Below are positions 16,863 through 25,149 of a stretch of 64,000 nt of DNA, piece by piece. A program made the position numbers and the translations under genes. Under the pieces are notes generated by a model. It searched no databases. It saw nothing but the letters and a program-made list of their open reading frames with translations, and had not been told where the DNA came from. This stretch comes from JANNNX01 sp031398745. GTDB taxonomy: Bacteria; Actinomycetota; Acidimicrobiia; Acidimicrobiales; CADCSY01. The stretch's first letter is position 1. Every line of letters begins with the position of its first letter. The stretch is from positions 1 through 64,000 of the forward strand of contig JANNNX010000071.1 in assembly GCA_031398745.1 (NCBI GenBank), in the 5' to 3' direction.

Positions 16863-16869
16863 GCCGCAG

Positions 16870-17619
16870 GTGTCCGACGACCTCCACGAGTGGCTGTCCT
16901 TCGACGACCCGGACGAGGCCCGGACGTGGGTCTTCGACCTCACCTTCCTGGCGTCGCGCTGGACCTGCATCTTCGGCCAGGGGTGCCAGGGGGTGCTCAC
17001 CGAGGCTGCGCCCGAGCTCAACCACGGGTGCTGCTCCTACGGCGCCCACTTCGTCGACGAGGCCGACAAGGCCCGGATCGAGGCCTTCGCCGAGCAGCTG
17101 ACCGCGGACCAATGGCAGCTGCGGAGCCCGGGCCGGCGCAAGGGCATCGCCGTGCGGGAGCGGTCCGGCACCTGGCGCACCCGGGTACACGACGGTGCCT
17201 GCGTGCTGCTCAACCGTCCGGGCTTCGCCGGCGGCGAGGGTTGCGCGCTCCACCACGCCGCCCTCCAGGCCGGCGAGCGCTCGATGGACCGCAAGCCCGA
17301 GGTGTGCTGGCAATTGCCGCTACGCCGGGTCGACAGCACCGACGAGCTCGGCCACGTCACCTCGACGGTGCGGGAGTGGAAGCGCCGTGACTGGGGTGAC
17401 GGCGGCCAGGAGTTCCACTGGTGGTGCACCGAGGCGCCCGAGGCGTTCAGTGGGCAAAACACGGTGCTGGTGACGATGGCCGCCGAGCTGACCGAGATGG
17501 TCGGAGCCGGAATCTACCAGCGCCTACTGGCCGCGGTGGCGGAACGGCTGTCTCGCACCGAGCCGCTCCCCCACCCCACGGTTCGGGCGTCGGTAGCGGT
17601 GTCGATCAGCGCCCGCTAG
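16870..17619 (+). CDS. Cysteine-rich conserved hypothetical protein (DUF3109/YkgJ-like), 249 aa
   Basis: Clustered cysteines are the main feature: C33 and C39 (CIFGQGC), the pair C54-C55 (HGCCSYG), then GEGCALHHAAL and CWQLPL further on. This pattern resembles metal-chelating YkgJ/DUF3109 proteins and suggests an iron-sulfur or zinc site, but no function is established. There is no signal peptide. An in-frame GTG at 16861 exists, but it lies inside the -10 hexamer, so the GTG at 16870 is preferred. The stop overlaps the stop of the convergent gene by four bases (CTAG). Confidence 0.78.
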   Translation: MSDDLHEWLSFDDPDEARTWVFDLTFLASRWTCIFGQGCQGVLTEAAPELNHGCCSYGAHFVDEADKARIEAFAEQLTADQWQLRSPGRRKGIAVRERSGTWRTRVHDGACVLLNRPGFAGGEGCALHHAALQAGERSMDRKPEVCWQLPLRRVDSTDELGHVTSTVREWKRRDWGDGGQEFHWWCTEAPEAFSGQNTVLVTMAAELTEMVGAGIYQRLLAAVAERLSRTEPLPHPTVRASVAVSISAR

Positions 17620-17831
17620 GAGCCGTCGAGCAGCTCGTCCTCGACGGCCGTGTCATCGACGGCGGCGGCGTCCTCGGCCAGGCACCAGGCGGCGTGGGCA
17701 GTGCCGGGAAGGCACCCGCACTCCGGGCAGGCCTGGGTGGCCTTGAAGCCGAGGTCTCCCAGGTCGATGTCGGTCGAGCTGCGCTTGAACTGGCGGGCTT
17801 CCTCGAAGCGCCGATGACGGCCCTTTTTCAC
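17616..17831 (-). CDS. Small putative zinc-ribbon protein, 71 aa
   Basis: The protein begins MKKGRHRRFEEARQFKRS. It contains CPECGC, followed by HAAWC about 11 residues later, which gives a plausible Cys/His metal site. The acidic C-terminus (AEDAAAVDDTAVEDEL) contrasts with the basic N-terminus. The GTG at 17831 has GGGAG about 9 bases upstream. I do not recognise a characterised homologue. RNA or ribosome association is only a guess from the basic start and zinc knuckle. Confidence 0.68.
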   Translation of the reverse strand: MKKGRHRRFEEARQFKRSSTDIDLGDLGFKATQACPECGCLPGTAHAAWCLAEDAAAVDDTAVEDELLDGS

Positions 17832-17943
17832 GGCGATGTTCTCCCGGCTCGCGAACGAGTGGCGTCGGACGAGTCTACCGGGTCGACGTGCCGGCCGAGG
17901 GCCCCCCGGGGAGCCACCGCCCACCGCCACCAGCACCTCCTGG

Positions 17944-19170
17944 TCACCAGGGGCTGGAGAAGCGGGCGTGTTGCTCGATCTCGGCTGGGTCGCCGGAGCG
18001 TCGTTCGAGTACCACGCCACCCTCACCGTCGAGGGCCAGCGCCATCTCCCCGGCGGCCAGGCGCCGCAGCGGGTCGGCCAGCAGCTCGGCGCGCCACCCA
18101 CTGGAGAGCCGGGAGCTCTCATCACCAGCCAGGAACCGGGCCACGTCGGCCCTGCTGCCCAGCAGGCCGGCGTCGATCCCCAGGTGGTGGCCGAGCTGAC
18201 CCACCCAGGCGACGGCCAGGGTGACCGCGGGCCGCAGGTGGCGGGGGACGTCCTCGGCGGACACGGGCGCCTGCACGTCGGTCCGGGTCAGGCCGTCGGC
18301 CACCGCCGCCAGCACCTCGTCGGCCAGATTCCCGCGCCCGATCCGCCCGTCGACGCCCCGGAGCTGTCGCAGCTCATCCTGCGAGCGAGGGGGCTTGTTG
18401 GCGATGGCCACGATGGCCAGGTCCGGGAGCACGGTGCGCACGGGCTGGTCGAGCGCGCGGGCCCGGCGCTCCCGCCAGCCGGCGACGGCCTGGGCCACCG
18501 CCCGGCCGGTGGTGCTGCGGAGCGAGCGACACTCCTTGATGCGGAGCCAGGCGTCATCGGCATCACCGGGAGTCCAGGAGCGAGCCAGCTGGGCCGCGCA
18601 CTCGTCGGCCGCCCACGGCCCCCGACCGAGCTGCTCCACCGCCGCCGCCAACGCGTCGGCCAGCGCCAGCAGGTGGGCCACGTCGCCGACCGCGTACTGG
18701 CGCTGCTCCGGGCGTAGCGGCCGCCGCAGCCAATCGGTCAGTCGGCTGGCCTTGGGCACGCCGACGCCGAGCACCCGCCGGAGCAGCAGGTCGAGCGACG
18801 GCGTGGAGAACCCCACGAACCCGGCCAGCACCTGGGTGTCGACCAGGCTCGAGGGAACCGCTCCACAGGCCAGGGCCAGCAGCTCGAGATCCTGGCTGGC
18901 GGCATGGAGCACGGCGGTGGCCGGCCCCTCGAGCAGCGGACGCAGGCGACGGAGGTCGACGGCCAGCGGATCGACCAAGGCCCGCCCATCGGTCCAGGCC
19001 AGCTGGACCAGGGCAGGATGGGGGAAGTAGCTGCCCTCGCGGTGGAACTCGGTATCGAGGGCGTAGCGGGGCTCCCCCAACAGCCGGGCCACAAGTTCGT
19101 CGAGCGCCCCGTCGTTCTCGACCAGTTCGTGGTCGAGAAAGGACGGGTCCGGCTCAGCCGTCACCGTCAC
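17944..19170 (-). CDS. rnd: Ribonuclease D (DEDD exonuclease with HRDC domain), 408 aa
   Basis: This 3'-5' exoribonuclease trims tRNA and other stable RNA precursors. The exonuclease motifs are DTEFHRE (Exo I), LHAASQDLELL (Exo II) and YAVGDVAHLL (Exo III, Tyr and Asp). HRDC-type helical domains follow (RSQDELRQLRGVDGRIGRG). The GTG at 19170 lies inside the end of the rhodanese gene in another frame, overlapping by 17 bases. A GTG at 19164 is equally possible. The DUF3151, rhodanese and rnd genes form a co-directional run. Confidence 0.92.
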   Translation of the reverse strand: MTVTAEPDPSFLDHELVENDGALDELVARLLGEPRYALDTEFHREGSYFPHPALVQLAWTDGRALVDPLAVDLRRLRPLLEGPATAVLHAASQDLELLALACGAVPSSLVDTQVLAGFVGFSTPSLDLLLRRVLGVGVPKASRLTDWLRRPLRPEQRQYAVGDVAHLLALADALAAAVEQLGRGPWAADECAAQLARSWTPGDADDAWLRIKECRSLRSTTGRAVAQAVAGWRERRARALDQPVRTVLPDLAIVAIANKPPRSQDELRQLRGVDGRIGRGNLADEVLAAVADGLTRTDVQAPVSAEDVPRHLRPAVTLAVAWVGQLGHHLGIDAGLLGSRADVARFLAGDESSRLSSGWRAELLADPLRRLAAGEMALALDGEGGVVLERRSGDPAEIEQHARFSSPW

Positions 19171-19486
19171 CGACAGCCACCTGGTGACCGGCCTCGACCC
19201 AGCCGGCAGTGCCACCCGCGACGTTGGTGGCGTCGATGCCGATGGCCCGCAGAAGCCCGGTGGCGACCGCGCTGCGCCCTCCGCTGTGGCAGATCACGTA
19301 CACCGGGCGATCGTCGGGAACCTCACCAACCCGGGACTCGAGCTCGGCCAGGGGCAGAGGAACGGCACGGGGCACGTGCGCCGCCCGGTACTCATCGGGC
19401 GTGCGCACGTCGAGTACGTAGGCACCAGTGGCAACCAGGGGGGCGAGGGTCGCGACGTCGACCTGCGGGATGGAGGCATCGGCCAT
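19154..19486 (-). CDS. Rhodanese-like sulfurtransferase, 110 aa
   Basis: A single rhodanese domain carries the active-site Cys66 in the loop CHSGGRS and the family motif LDVRTPDEYRAAHVPRA. It moves sulfane sulfur between thiol acceptors, but the physiological partner cannot be told. The protein is cytoplasmic. Its last 17 bases overlap the rnd start. A CACACT hexamer ends 6 bases before the ATG and is a weak match to the leaderless promoter pattern. Confidence 0.92.
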   Translation of the reverse strand: MADASIPQVDVATLAPLVATGAYVLDVRTPDEYRAAHVPRAVPLPLAELESRVGEVPDDRPVYVICHSGGRSAVATGLLRAIGIDATNVAGGTAGWVEAGHQVAVGDGDG

Positions 19487-19516
19487 GACGACAGTGTGGC
19501 CGGTGGGTGCCCCCGC

Positions 19517-19969
19517 TCAGCGCTCCACCGGAGAACCGCCGGGATCCAACTGGGCCAGGAACTGGGCGCAGCGGTCGGCTTCGTCCCGCTCGCCGATGGC
19601 CTCGGCGCAGCGCCGGAGGCCGTCGAGGCTGCGCAGGAAGCCTCGGTTGGTCTCGGCCGCCCACCGCACGTAGCCGCTCCCCCGCCATCCCGACGCCCGC
19701 AGCCGGTCGAGGCCACGGTGGTAGCCGACGCGGTAACAGGCGTAGGCCTCGATGTCGTCACCCGCGAGCTCGCCCAGCGCGGCCCACCCGTCGAGGAAGG
19801 TCGGGTGCTCGGCGACCACCGCGGCCACCGCCCGGCGCCGGTCGGGGGCGGGACGGTCGAGGGCGGCCGCCAGTCCCGCCAACGCCGACGCGGGCTCCGG
19901 AGCCAGGACGGTGGACGGTGGCCCGGAGGGGGTGAGGCTGACGGGTCGGCTCTCGGGGGCGTCGGACAT
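19517..19969 (-). CDS. DUF3151 family protein, 150 aa
   Basis: The C-terminal part carries the family hallmarks YRVGYHRGLDRLRASGW, NRGFLRSLDGLRRCAEAIG and DEADRC. The N-terminal 30 residues are Pro/Ser-rich and variable. DUF3151 proteins are conserved across actinobacteria, often near fructose-bisphosphate aldolase or adenylosuccinate synthase, and have no known function. The ATG lies 7 bases after a -10 hexamer (TAGCGT on the minus strand), as for tetR. Confidence 0.88.
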   Translation of the reverse strand: MSDAPESRPVSLTPSGPPSTVLAPEPASALAGLAAALDRPAPDRRRAVAAVVAEHPTFLDGWAALGELAGDDIEAYACYRVGYHRGLDRLRASGWRGSGYVRWAAETNRGFLRSLDGLRRCAEAIGERDEADRCAQFLAQLDPGGSPVER

Positions 19970-19976
19970 GGCCGCC

Positions 19977-19982
19977 ACGCTA
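19977..19982 (-). promoter_or_regulatory. -10 element of the DUF3151 gene (leaderless)
   Basis: TAGCGT on the minus strand ends 7 bases before the ATG. The sequence from hexamer to start is nearly identical to that of tetR (TAGCGTGGCGGC). Confidence 0.6.
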
Positions 19983-20010
19983 CGGCCACCACCCCTCGGG
20001 CCGCTCCCCC

Positions 20011-20595
20011 TCAGGCGTCGGTGGGATCGTCGGGACCGGCTCGGTGGCCGGCATCGGGATCCTCCCCGATGCGAGCCAGTAGGCCGTCGCGGACCGAGTT
20101 GCCCGGCTCCCGGGCCGGTCCTCCGGTGACGCGCCACCCGTGGCGAGCCGAGTAGACCAGCGGGGCCTCGTCCAGGCGACCTTCGTGCACCGCCTCGACC
20201 CGGGCGATGAACAGCTCGTGGTCCTCCACCCGGAGCCGGTCGTGCCAGCGGCAGGCCAGCCACGAGATCGCTCCGGTGACCACCGGCAGTCCCTCCCACT
20301 CCTCGACGTACTCGCGGGCCACGTGACCGAAGCGTCGACCGGGGTAGGAGAAGTACTGACCCTCGGTCACCTGGTCGCCGGCCAACACGGAGACGGAGAA
20401 CCGACCGGACGCCTCGATCAGGGGATAGGTGTCATGGCGGGGCGAGACCGAGGCCAACAGGATCGGCTCGGCGAAGCTCACCTGGCACACCCAATGCGAG
20501 GTGTAGAGACGCTCGACGCCCCCATGGGCCGACCCCACCACCTGGACGCCCTTGATCATCTGGCCCAGGCCGCGCTTGATCAGGCGGTCGATCAC
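20011..20595 (-). CDS. Flavin reductase-like (FMN-binding split-barrel) protein, 194 aa
   Basis: The split beta-barrel fold of NAD(P)H-flavin reductases is suggested by GVQVVGSAHGG, LLASVSPRHDTYPLIEASGRFSVSVLAGDQ and the ISWLACRWHDRLRVEDHELFIARVEAV segment. It would bind FMN and supply reduced flavin or act directly as an oxidoreductase. The GTG at 20595 begins MIDRLIKRGLGQMIKG. A longer in-frame extension upstream is Pro-rich, overlaps the SirB1-like gene and is not credible. It lies 16 bases downstream of that gene, so the two are probably co-transcribed. Confidence 0.82.
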   Translation of the reverse strand: MIDRLIKRGLGQMIKGVQVVGSAHGGVERLYTSHWVCQVSFAEPILLASVSPRHDTYPLIEASGRFSVSVLAGDQVTEGQYFSYPGRRFGHVAREYVEEWEGLPVVTGAISWLACRWHDRLRVEDHELFIARVEAVHEGRLDEAPLVYSARHGWRVTGGPAREPGNSVRDGLLARIGEDPDAGHRAGPDDPTDA

Positions 20596-20611
20596 CGGGA
20601 GGGGGTCACCG

Positions 20612-21400
20612 TCAGTTGAGCTGGGCCCGAAGCCGGAGGGCCCCGGTCCGGGCCTCGCTCGTGCCGTCGGCGTCGGGCCACCGGTCGGCGGCGGCTTCCA
20701 GTGCGGCGGCAGCCTCGTCGAAACGCCCCCGCGCCGCGAGGGCGGCGGCATGCCGACGGTGATCGTCGATGGTCGCCTCCGGCAGCAGCGTGCGTAGGCG
20801 CCGGACCCACTCGCTCATGGCCAGGTCGGCCCGGCGCTCGGCGATCGTGTCGAGGTTGGCCAGGAGGCGACCGGGGATGGCCCGACGCCCGACCGGGGCC
20901 AGGAAGCCGTCGTGGAAGGTGGCCGCTTCGCCGAGGACGTCGTGGAAGCGGGCCTCGCAGCCGGCCCGATCGAGCTCGACCCCCCCGGCGTAGGCATCGA
21001 CGAACACCGAGGGGTCGACCTTGTCTCGCACGAGGAAGTGGCCGGGCATCGACACCCCGGCCAACGGCACCCCGATGCGCCGCCCAACCTCCATGAGCAC
21101 GATCGACAGGGTGATGGGGATGCCGATCCGGCGATCGAGGACGTCATCGAGGTAGGAGTTGCGGGGGTCGAAGTAGTCGCGGTGGTTGCCGCGAAAGCCC
21201 AGGTCGGCGAACAGGTGGCGTCGTAGGCCATCGAGGGTGGGTTGGCGCACACCCTCGGCCAGGTCGTCGAGGCGAGCGAGGTACGCGTCGACGTCGAGGC
21301 CCGGGTGGGCGTGGGCGGCGACACAGAGCGCGGTCTCGTCGAGGGGCAGCGACGGTTCGGCGCCACCCAGGAGCTGCTCGAGTCGCTCGGTCGGGTCCAT
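20612..21400 (-). CDS. SirB1-family transglutaminase-like/TPR protein, 262 aa
   Basis: The N-terminal transglutaminase-like region has FRGNHRDYFDPRNSYLDDVL, RRIGIPITLSIVLMEVGRR and GVSMPGHFLV, all typical of the SirB1/transglut_core2 family. The catalytic Cys of true transglutaminases is not obvious, so it may be an inactive scaffold. The C-terminal part looks like TPR helices. The ATG lies 6 bases behind a -10 hexamer (TACCGT on the minus strand). Confidence 0.85.
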   Translation of the reverse strand: MDPTERLEQLLGGAEPSLPLDETALCVAAHAHPGLDVDAYLARLDDLAEGVRQPTLDGLRRHLFADLGFRGNHRDYFDPRNSYLDDVLDRRIGIPITLSIVLMEVGRRIGVPLAGVSMPGHFLVRDKVDPSVFVDAYAGGVELDRAGCEARFHDVLGEAATFHDGFLAPVGRRAIPGRLLANLDTIAERRADLAMSEWVRRLRTLLPEATIDDHRRHAAALAARGRFDEAAAALEAAADRWPDADGTSEARTGALRLRAQLN

Positions 21401-21406
21401 CCGGTC

Positions 21407-21412
21407 ACGGTA
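21407..21412 (-). promoter_or_regulatory. -10 element of the SirB1-like gene (leaderless)
   Basis: TACCGT on the minus strand ends 6 bases before the ATG at 21400. Confidence 0.5.
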
Positions 21413-21436
21413 GCGACAGCCCCGCCGGGCGGCGGC

Positions 21437-22888
21437 TCACCAGCTGGTGGCGATGTACTTGCTCTCGAGGTAGTCGAGCATCCCCTCGTGCCCGCCTTCG
21501 CGCCCGATGCCGCTCTGCTTCACCCCGCCGAAGGGTGCCGCCGGATCCGACACCAACCCCCGGTTCAGGCCGATCATGCCCGACTCGATGCCCTCGGCCA
21601 CTCGCAGGCCCCGGGCCAGGTCTCGGGTGTAGACGTACGCGACCAGCCCGTACTCGGTGTCGTTGGCCATAGTCACGGCCTGGTCCTCGGTGTCGAAGCG
21701 GACGATGGGGGCCACCGGGCCGAAGATCTCCTCCGCCAGGATCGGCGAGTCGGGGGCCACGTCGTCGAGCAGGGTGGCCGGGTAGAAGTAGCCGGGGCCG
21801 TCGGGCACGGCGCCGCCGGTGCGGGCGGTGGCGCCGTGGTCGATCGCCCCGTCGACCAGCGACGCGACCTTGGCCCGGGTGGCCTCGTCGACCAGGGGCC
21901 CCAGCTGGACCGTGGGATCGAGGCCGTTGCCGACCTTGAGGGCGGCCATGGCCGCCGCCAGCTGCTCGGTGAACGCCTCGGCGATGCCGGCTTGCACGTA
22001 GAAGCGGTTGGCGGCGGTGCAGGCCTCGCCCCCGTTGCGCATCTTGGCCAGCATGGCGCCCTCCACCGCGGCGTCGAGGTCGGCGTCGTCGAACACCACG
22101 AACGGGGCGTTGCCCCCCAGCTCCATCGACGCGTTGACGACGCAGTCGGCGGCTTCGTGGAGCAGGGCCCGGCCCACCTCGGTCGACCCGGTGAAGGAGA
22201 GCTTGCGGACGCGGGGGTCGTGGAGGGCGGCCCGCACGACCGCGCCCGAGGCCTTGCTGGGGACCACATTGACCACTCCCGGCGGCACCCCGGCCTCCTC
22301 CAGGATCGCCCCGATGACCAGCGCCGTGAGCGGCGTGGCCGACGCCGGCTTGAGGACCACCGAGCAACCGGCAGCCAGGGCCGGGCCGATCTTGCGGGTG
22401 GCCATGGCCGCCGGGAAGTTCCACGGGGTGACCAGTACGGCGACCCCCACCGGCTGGTGGGTGACCAGGATGCGGTTCGTGCCGGCCGGGGCGGTGGCCA
22501 CCGTGCCCAGGGCCCGGACTGCCTCCTCCGCGTACCAGCGGAAGAACTCGGCCGCGTAGGTGACCTCGCCCCGAGCATCGGCGATGGCCTTGCCGTTCTC
22601 CCGGACGATCAGCTCGGCCAGCTGCTCCCGGCGCTCGATCATGAGTTCGTGGGCCTGGCGCAGGACCTCCGAGCGTCGCCGGGGGGCGGCGGCGGCCCAT
22701 GCCGGCAGGGCATCGTGGGCGGCCGTGACCGCCCCGAGGACATCGTCCACCGACGCCGACGCGACCTCCGCCAGGGTCTCGCCGGTGGCCGGATCGACCA
22801 CGGTGATCGCCTCCCCGGCCGCGTGCCACTCGCCGCCGATCAGCAGCTGGTCGGGCACCCCGTCCATGGATCGGGGGTCGAAGGTCAC
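21437..22888 (-). CDS. gabD: NAD(P)-dependent succinate-semialdehyde dehydrogenase-type ALDH, 483 aa
   Basis: This aldehyde dehydrogenase oxidises an aldehyde, probably succinate semialdehyde, to the acid. The motifs are in order: VTPWNFPAAM, FTGSTEVGR (cofactor), ELGGNAPFVV (general-base Glu), GEACTAANRFYV (catalytic Cys), EEIFGPVAP and GLNRGLVSDPAAPFGGVKQSG. The last segment is typical of the GabD branch and is the main reason for the substrate call. The GTG at 22888 has GGGAGG about 6 bases upstream, so this gene has a normal leader. It is divergent from the GDPD gene. Confidence 0.92.
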   Translation of the reverse strand: MTFDPRSMDGVPDQLLIGGEWHAAGEAITVVDPATGETLAEVASASVDDVLGAVTAAHDALPAWAAAAPRRRSEVLRQAHELMIERREQLAELIVRENGKAIADARGEVTYAAEFFRWYAEEAVRALGTVATAPAGTNRILVTHQPVGVAVLVTPWNFPAAMATRKIGPALAAGCSVVLKPASATPLTALVIGAILEEAGVPPGVVNVVPSKASGAVVRAALHDPRVRKLSFTGSTEVGRALLHEAADCVVNASMELGGNAPFVVFDDADLDAAVEGAMLAKMRNGGEACTAANRFYVQAGIAEAFTEQLAAAMAALKVGNGLDPTVQLGPLVDEATRAKVASLVDGAIDHGATARTGGAVPDGPGYFYPATLLDDVAPDSPILAEEIFGPVAPIVRFDTEDQAVTMANDTEYGLVAYVYTRDLARGLRVAEGIESGMIGLNRGLVSDPAAPFGGVKQSGIGREGGHEGMLDYLESKYIATSW

Positions 22889-22970
22889 GGGGCCTCCCAG
22901 AGTCGGTCGACGATCGATTGCAGTCCGTCGGCTCGCGGCGTGCCGTCCGGAGGCTGACGACCGGCCAGCC

Positions 22971-22976
22971 TAGGTT
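22971..22976 (+). promoter_or_regulatory. -10 element of the GDPD gene
   Basis: TAGGTT ends 9 bases before the ATG at 22986, which gives a leaderless or very short-leader transcript. Confidence 0.5.
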
Positions 22977-22985
22977 GACCCCCTG

Positions 22986-23744
22986 ATGGCCACCGATCCG
23001 CCCCGGTTCCTCGACTGGCCCGGGCCGATCGCCTTCGCCCACCGGGGCGGCGCCGCGCTGAACCCCGAGAACACGGTGGCCGCCTTCCAGGCCGCTGTGG
23101 ATTTGGGCTTCCGCTACGTCGAAACCGACGTGCGCGTCACCGCCGACGGGGTGTTGGTGGCGTTTCACGACGAGCGGCTGGAGCGGATGACCGACGGGAC
23201 CGGCCGCCTCGAGGATCAGAGCTGGGCCGATCTGCGGCGGGCCAGAGTGGGCGGAGTCCACGAACTGGTCCGCTTCGAGGACCTCCTCGGCACCTGGCCC
23301 GACCTGCGGATCAACGTCGATCCCAAGATGGACGCGGCCGTCGGACCGCTGTGTGACGCCATCGCCCGGACCGGGGCGCTCGAGCGGGTGTGCGTGGCCT
23401 CGTTCTCCGACCGGCGGCTCCGGGCCGTCCGGCGGCGGCTCGGCCCCCGCCTGTGCACGGGAGTCGGGCCGGCGGGCATCGCCCGAGTCCGACTCCGGGC
23501 CGGGGGCTGGCCGGGGACGGTGGCCGGCGACTGCCTCCAGGTCCCCACGCGGTGGGGACGGGTCCGGGTGGTCGATCGGCGCTCGGTGCTCGACGCCCAC
23601 CGGGCGGGGCTGGCGGTCCACGTGTGGACGGTCGACGACCCGGCGGAGATGCACCGGCTGCTCGATCTCGGCGTCGACGGACTGATGACCGACCGGCCCG
23701 ATCTGCTCAAGGAGGTACTGGTCGCACGAGGCCAGTGGTGGTGA
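22986..23744 (+). CDS. Glycerophosphodiester phosphodiesterase, 252 aa
   Basis: The GDPD TIM barrel is recognised by AFAHRGGAALNPENTVAAF (His, Glu), YVETDVRVTADGVLVAFHDERLERMTDG (metal-binding Glu and Asp, second His) and a C-terminal VHVWTVDDPAEMHRLLDLGVDGLMTDRPD. It hydrolyses glycerophosphodiesters to glycerol-3-phosphate and an alcohol. No signal peptide is seen, so it should act in the cytoplasm on recycled lipid headgroups. It ends 12 bases before the convergent FAD-linked oxidase gene. Confidence 0.93.
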   Translation: MATDPPRFLDWPGPIAFAHRGGAALNPENTVAAFQAAVDLGFRYVETDVRVTADGVLVAFHDERLERMTDGTGRLEDQSWADLRRARVGGVHELVRFEDLLGTWPDLRINVDPKMDAAVGPLCDAIARTGALERVCVASFSDRRLRAVRRRLGPRLCTGVGPAGIARVRLRAGGWPGTVAGDCLQVPTRWGRVRVVDRRSVLDAHRAGLAVHVWTVDDPAEMHRLLDLGVDGLMTDRPDLLKEVLVARGQWW

Positions 23745-23756
23745 CCGGGCGGCGGC

Positions 23757-25118
23757 TCAGGGCTCGCCCAGGAGAACCCCCGGGTTGAGGATGCCGGCGG
23801 GGTCGAGGGCCGACTTGATGGCCGCGAACGTCCGCCGCTCGACCGGCGAGCGGGTGAGGGAGAGCCACCGGCGCTTGGCCGTCCCGATGCCGTGCTCCGC
23901 GCTGATACTCCCCCCCTCGTCGGCAACCCGTCGCAGCACCAGGTCGTCGACGGCATCGTCGGCCGGGTCCGGACCGACGACGTTGACATGGATGTTCCCG
24001 TCCGCGATGTGGCCCCAGAGCACGACGTGGTCGACGTCGGCCCGGGCCAGCAGCTCCTCCCGGATCGACTCGACGAACGACCCGAGGCGGGACAGGGGCA
24101 GGGTGACGTCGAGCTTGTGCGCCGGTGGGCCCAGTGTCGCCACCGCCTCGGCGTGGTGCTCCCGCAGCACCCACAGCGCCCGCCGGTGATCGGCGTCGGT
24201 GGCCGTCACGACCTCGGTGGCGCCGGAGAGGCCGACCAGCGGGTCGCCGCCGGTCCGGCCGGCGCCGTCCCACTCGAGGAGTAGGGCGGCGCCGAACGGG
24301 GCCGCCAGCGGGGAGGCGACACCGAGGACCGCGGCGACCAGGGCCAGTCCGTCGGCCAGCACCAGCTCGGCGGCCTCCAGCACCACCCGATGCCGGAGCT
24401 CGGCGAGGGCGGCGACCGCATCGAGCACCGATGCGAAGCCCACGAGCGCCACCACCGGCGCCGACGGGGGGACGACCAGGCGCAGCCGAGCCGCGGTCAC
24501 CACCGCCAAGGTCCCTTCGCTCCCGCACAGCAGGCCGGCCAAGTCGTAGCCGGTGTTGTCCTTCTCCAGACCCCCCAGGTGGCGCAGTACCGAGCCGTCG
24601 GCCAGCACCGCCTCGATGCCGACCACCTGCTGGCGCATGCCGCGGTGACGGACGAATCGCAGCCCGCCGGCGTTGGTGGCCACCATCCCGCCGATGGTGG
24701 CCTGGGTTCGGGGCCCGATGTCGACCCCAAAGGCCAGTCCGTGCGGCGCCACCTGCGCCGCCAAGGAGGCCAACGTCACCCCGGCGCCCACCGTCACCTG
24801 CGCCGAGACCGGATCGACCGGCCCGAGGTGATCGAGACGGCGCAGGGACAGGACCACTTCGCCCTGAAGGGGCACGGACCCCCCGACCAGGCCGGTGTTG
24901 CCGCCCTGGCTGACCACCGCCGCGCCGGCACCCGCGCAGGCGGCCACCACGGCGGCGACCTCGGCGGTCGTGCCGGGGCGCACCACCAGGGGCGTCCACC
25001 CGACGAAGCGCCCGCTCCAGTCGACCTCGAAGGGCCGCCGGGCCGAGGCCTCGACCAGGACGTGGTCCTCCCCGACGATGCCCTCCAGCTCCCGGCGCAG
25101 CACCTCCCGATCGGTCAT
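23757..25118 (-). CDS. FAD-linked 2-hydroxyacid oxidase/dehydrogenase (GlcD/VAO family), 453 aa
   Basis: The N-terminal FAD-binding domain shows VVSQGGNTGLVGGSVP, and the C-terminal substrate domain shows LWGHIADGNIHVN and ISAEHGIGTAKR near the end. Together these define the GlcD/D-lactate/D-2-hydroxyglutarate dehydrogenase family. It oxidises a D-2-hydroxyacid, and which one cannot be told. It is co-directional with the aldehyde dehydrogenase but separated from it by the plus-strand GDPD gene, so a joint pathway via 2-hydroxyglutarate and succinate semialdehyde is only a thought. Confidence 0.9.
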   Translation of the reverse strand: MTDREVLRRELEGIVGEDHVLVEASARRPFEVDWSGRFVGWTPLVVRPGTTAEVAAVVAACAGAGAAVVSQGGNTGLVGGSVPLQGEVVLSLRRLDHLGPVDPVSAQVTVGAGVTLASLAAQVAPHGLAFGVDIGPRTQATIGGMVATNAGGLRFVRHRGMRQQVVGIEAVLADGSVLRHLGGLEKDNTGYDLAGLLCGSEGTLAVVTAARLRLVVPPSAPVVALVGFASVLDAVAALAELRHRVVLEAAELVLADGLALVAAVLGVASPLAAPFGAALLLEWDGAGRTGGDPLVGLSGATEVVTATDADHRRALWVLREHHAEAVATLGPPAHKLDVTLPLSRLGSFVESIREELLARADVDHVVLWGHIADGNIHVNVVGPDPADDAVDDLVLRRVADEGGSISAEHGIGTAKRRWLSLTRSPVERRTFAAIKSALDPAGILNPGVLLGEP

Positions 25119-25149
25119 GGCCGGGTGGGCGGCGGGGGGAGCCGGGGGT

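Noticed and set aside
21242..22957. A 571-codon plus-strand open frame
   Set aside because: It is antisense to the aldehyde dehydrogenase, whose catalytic motifs are intact. The plus-strand product has no domain.
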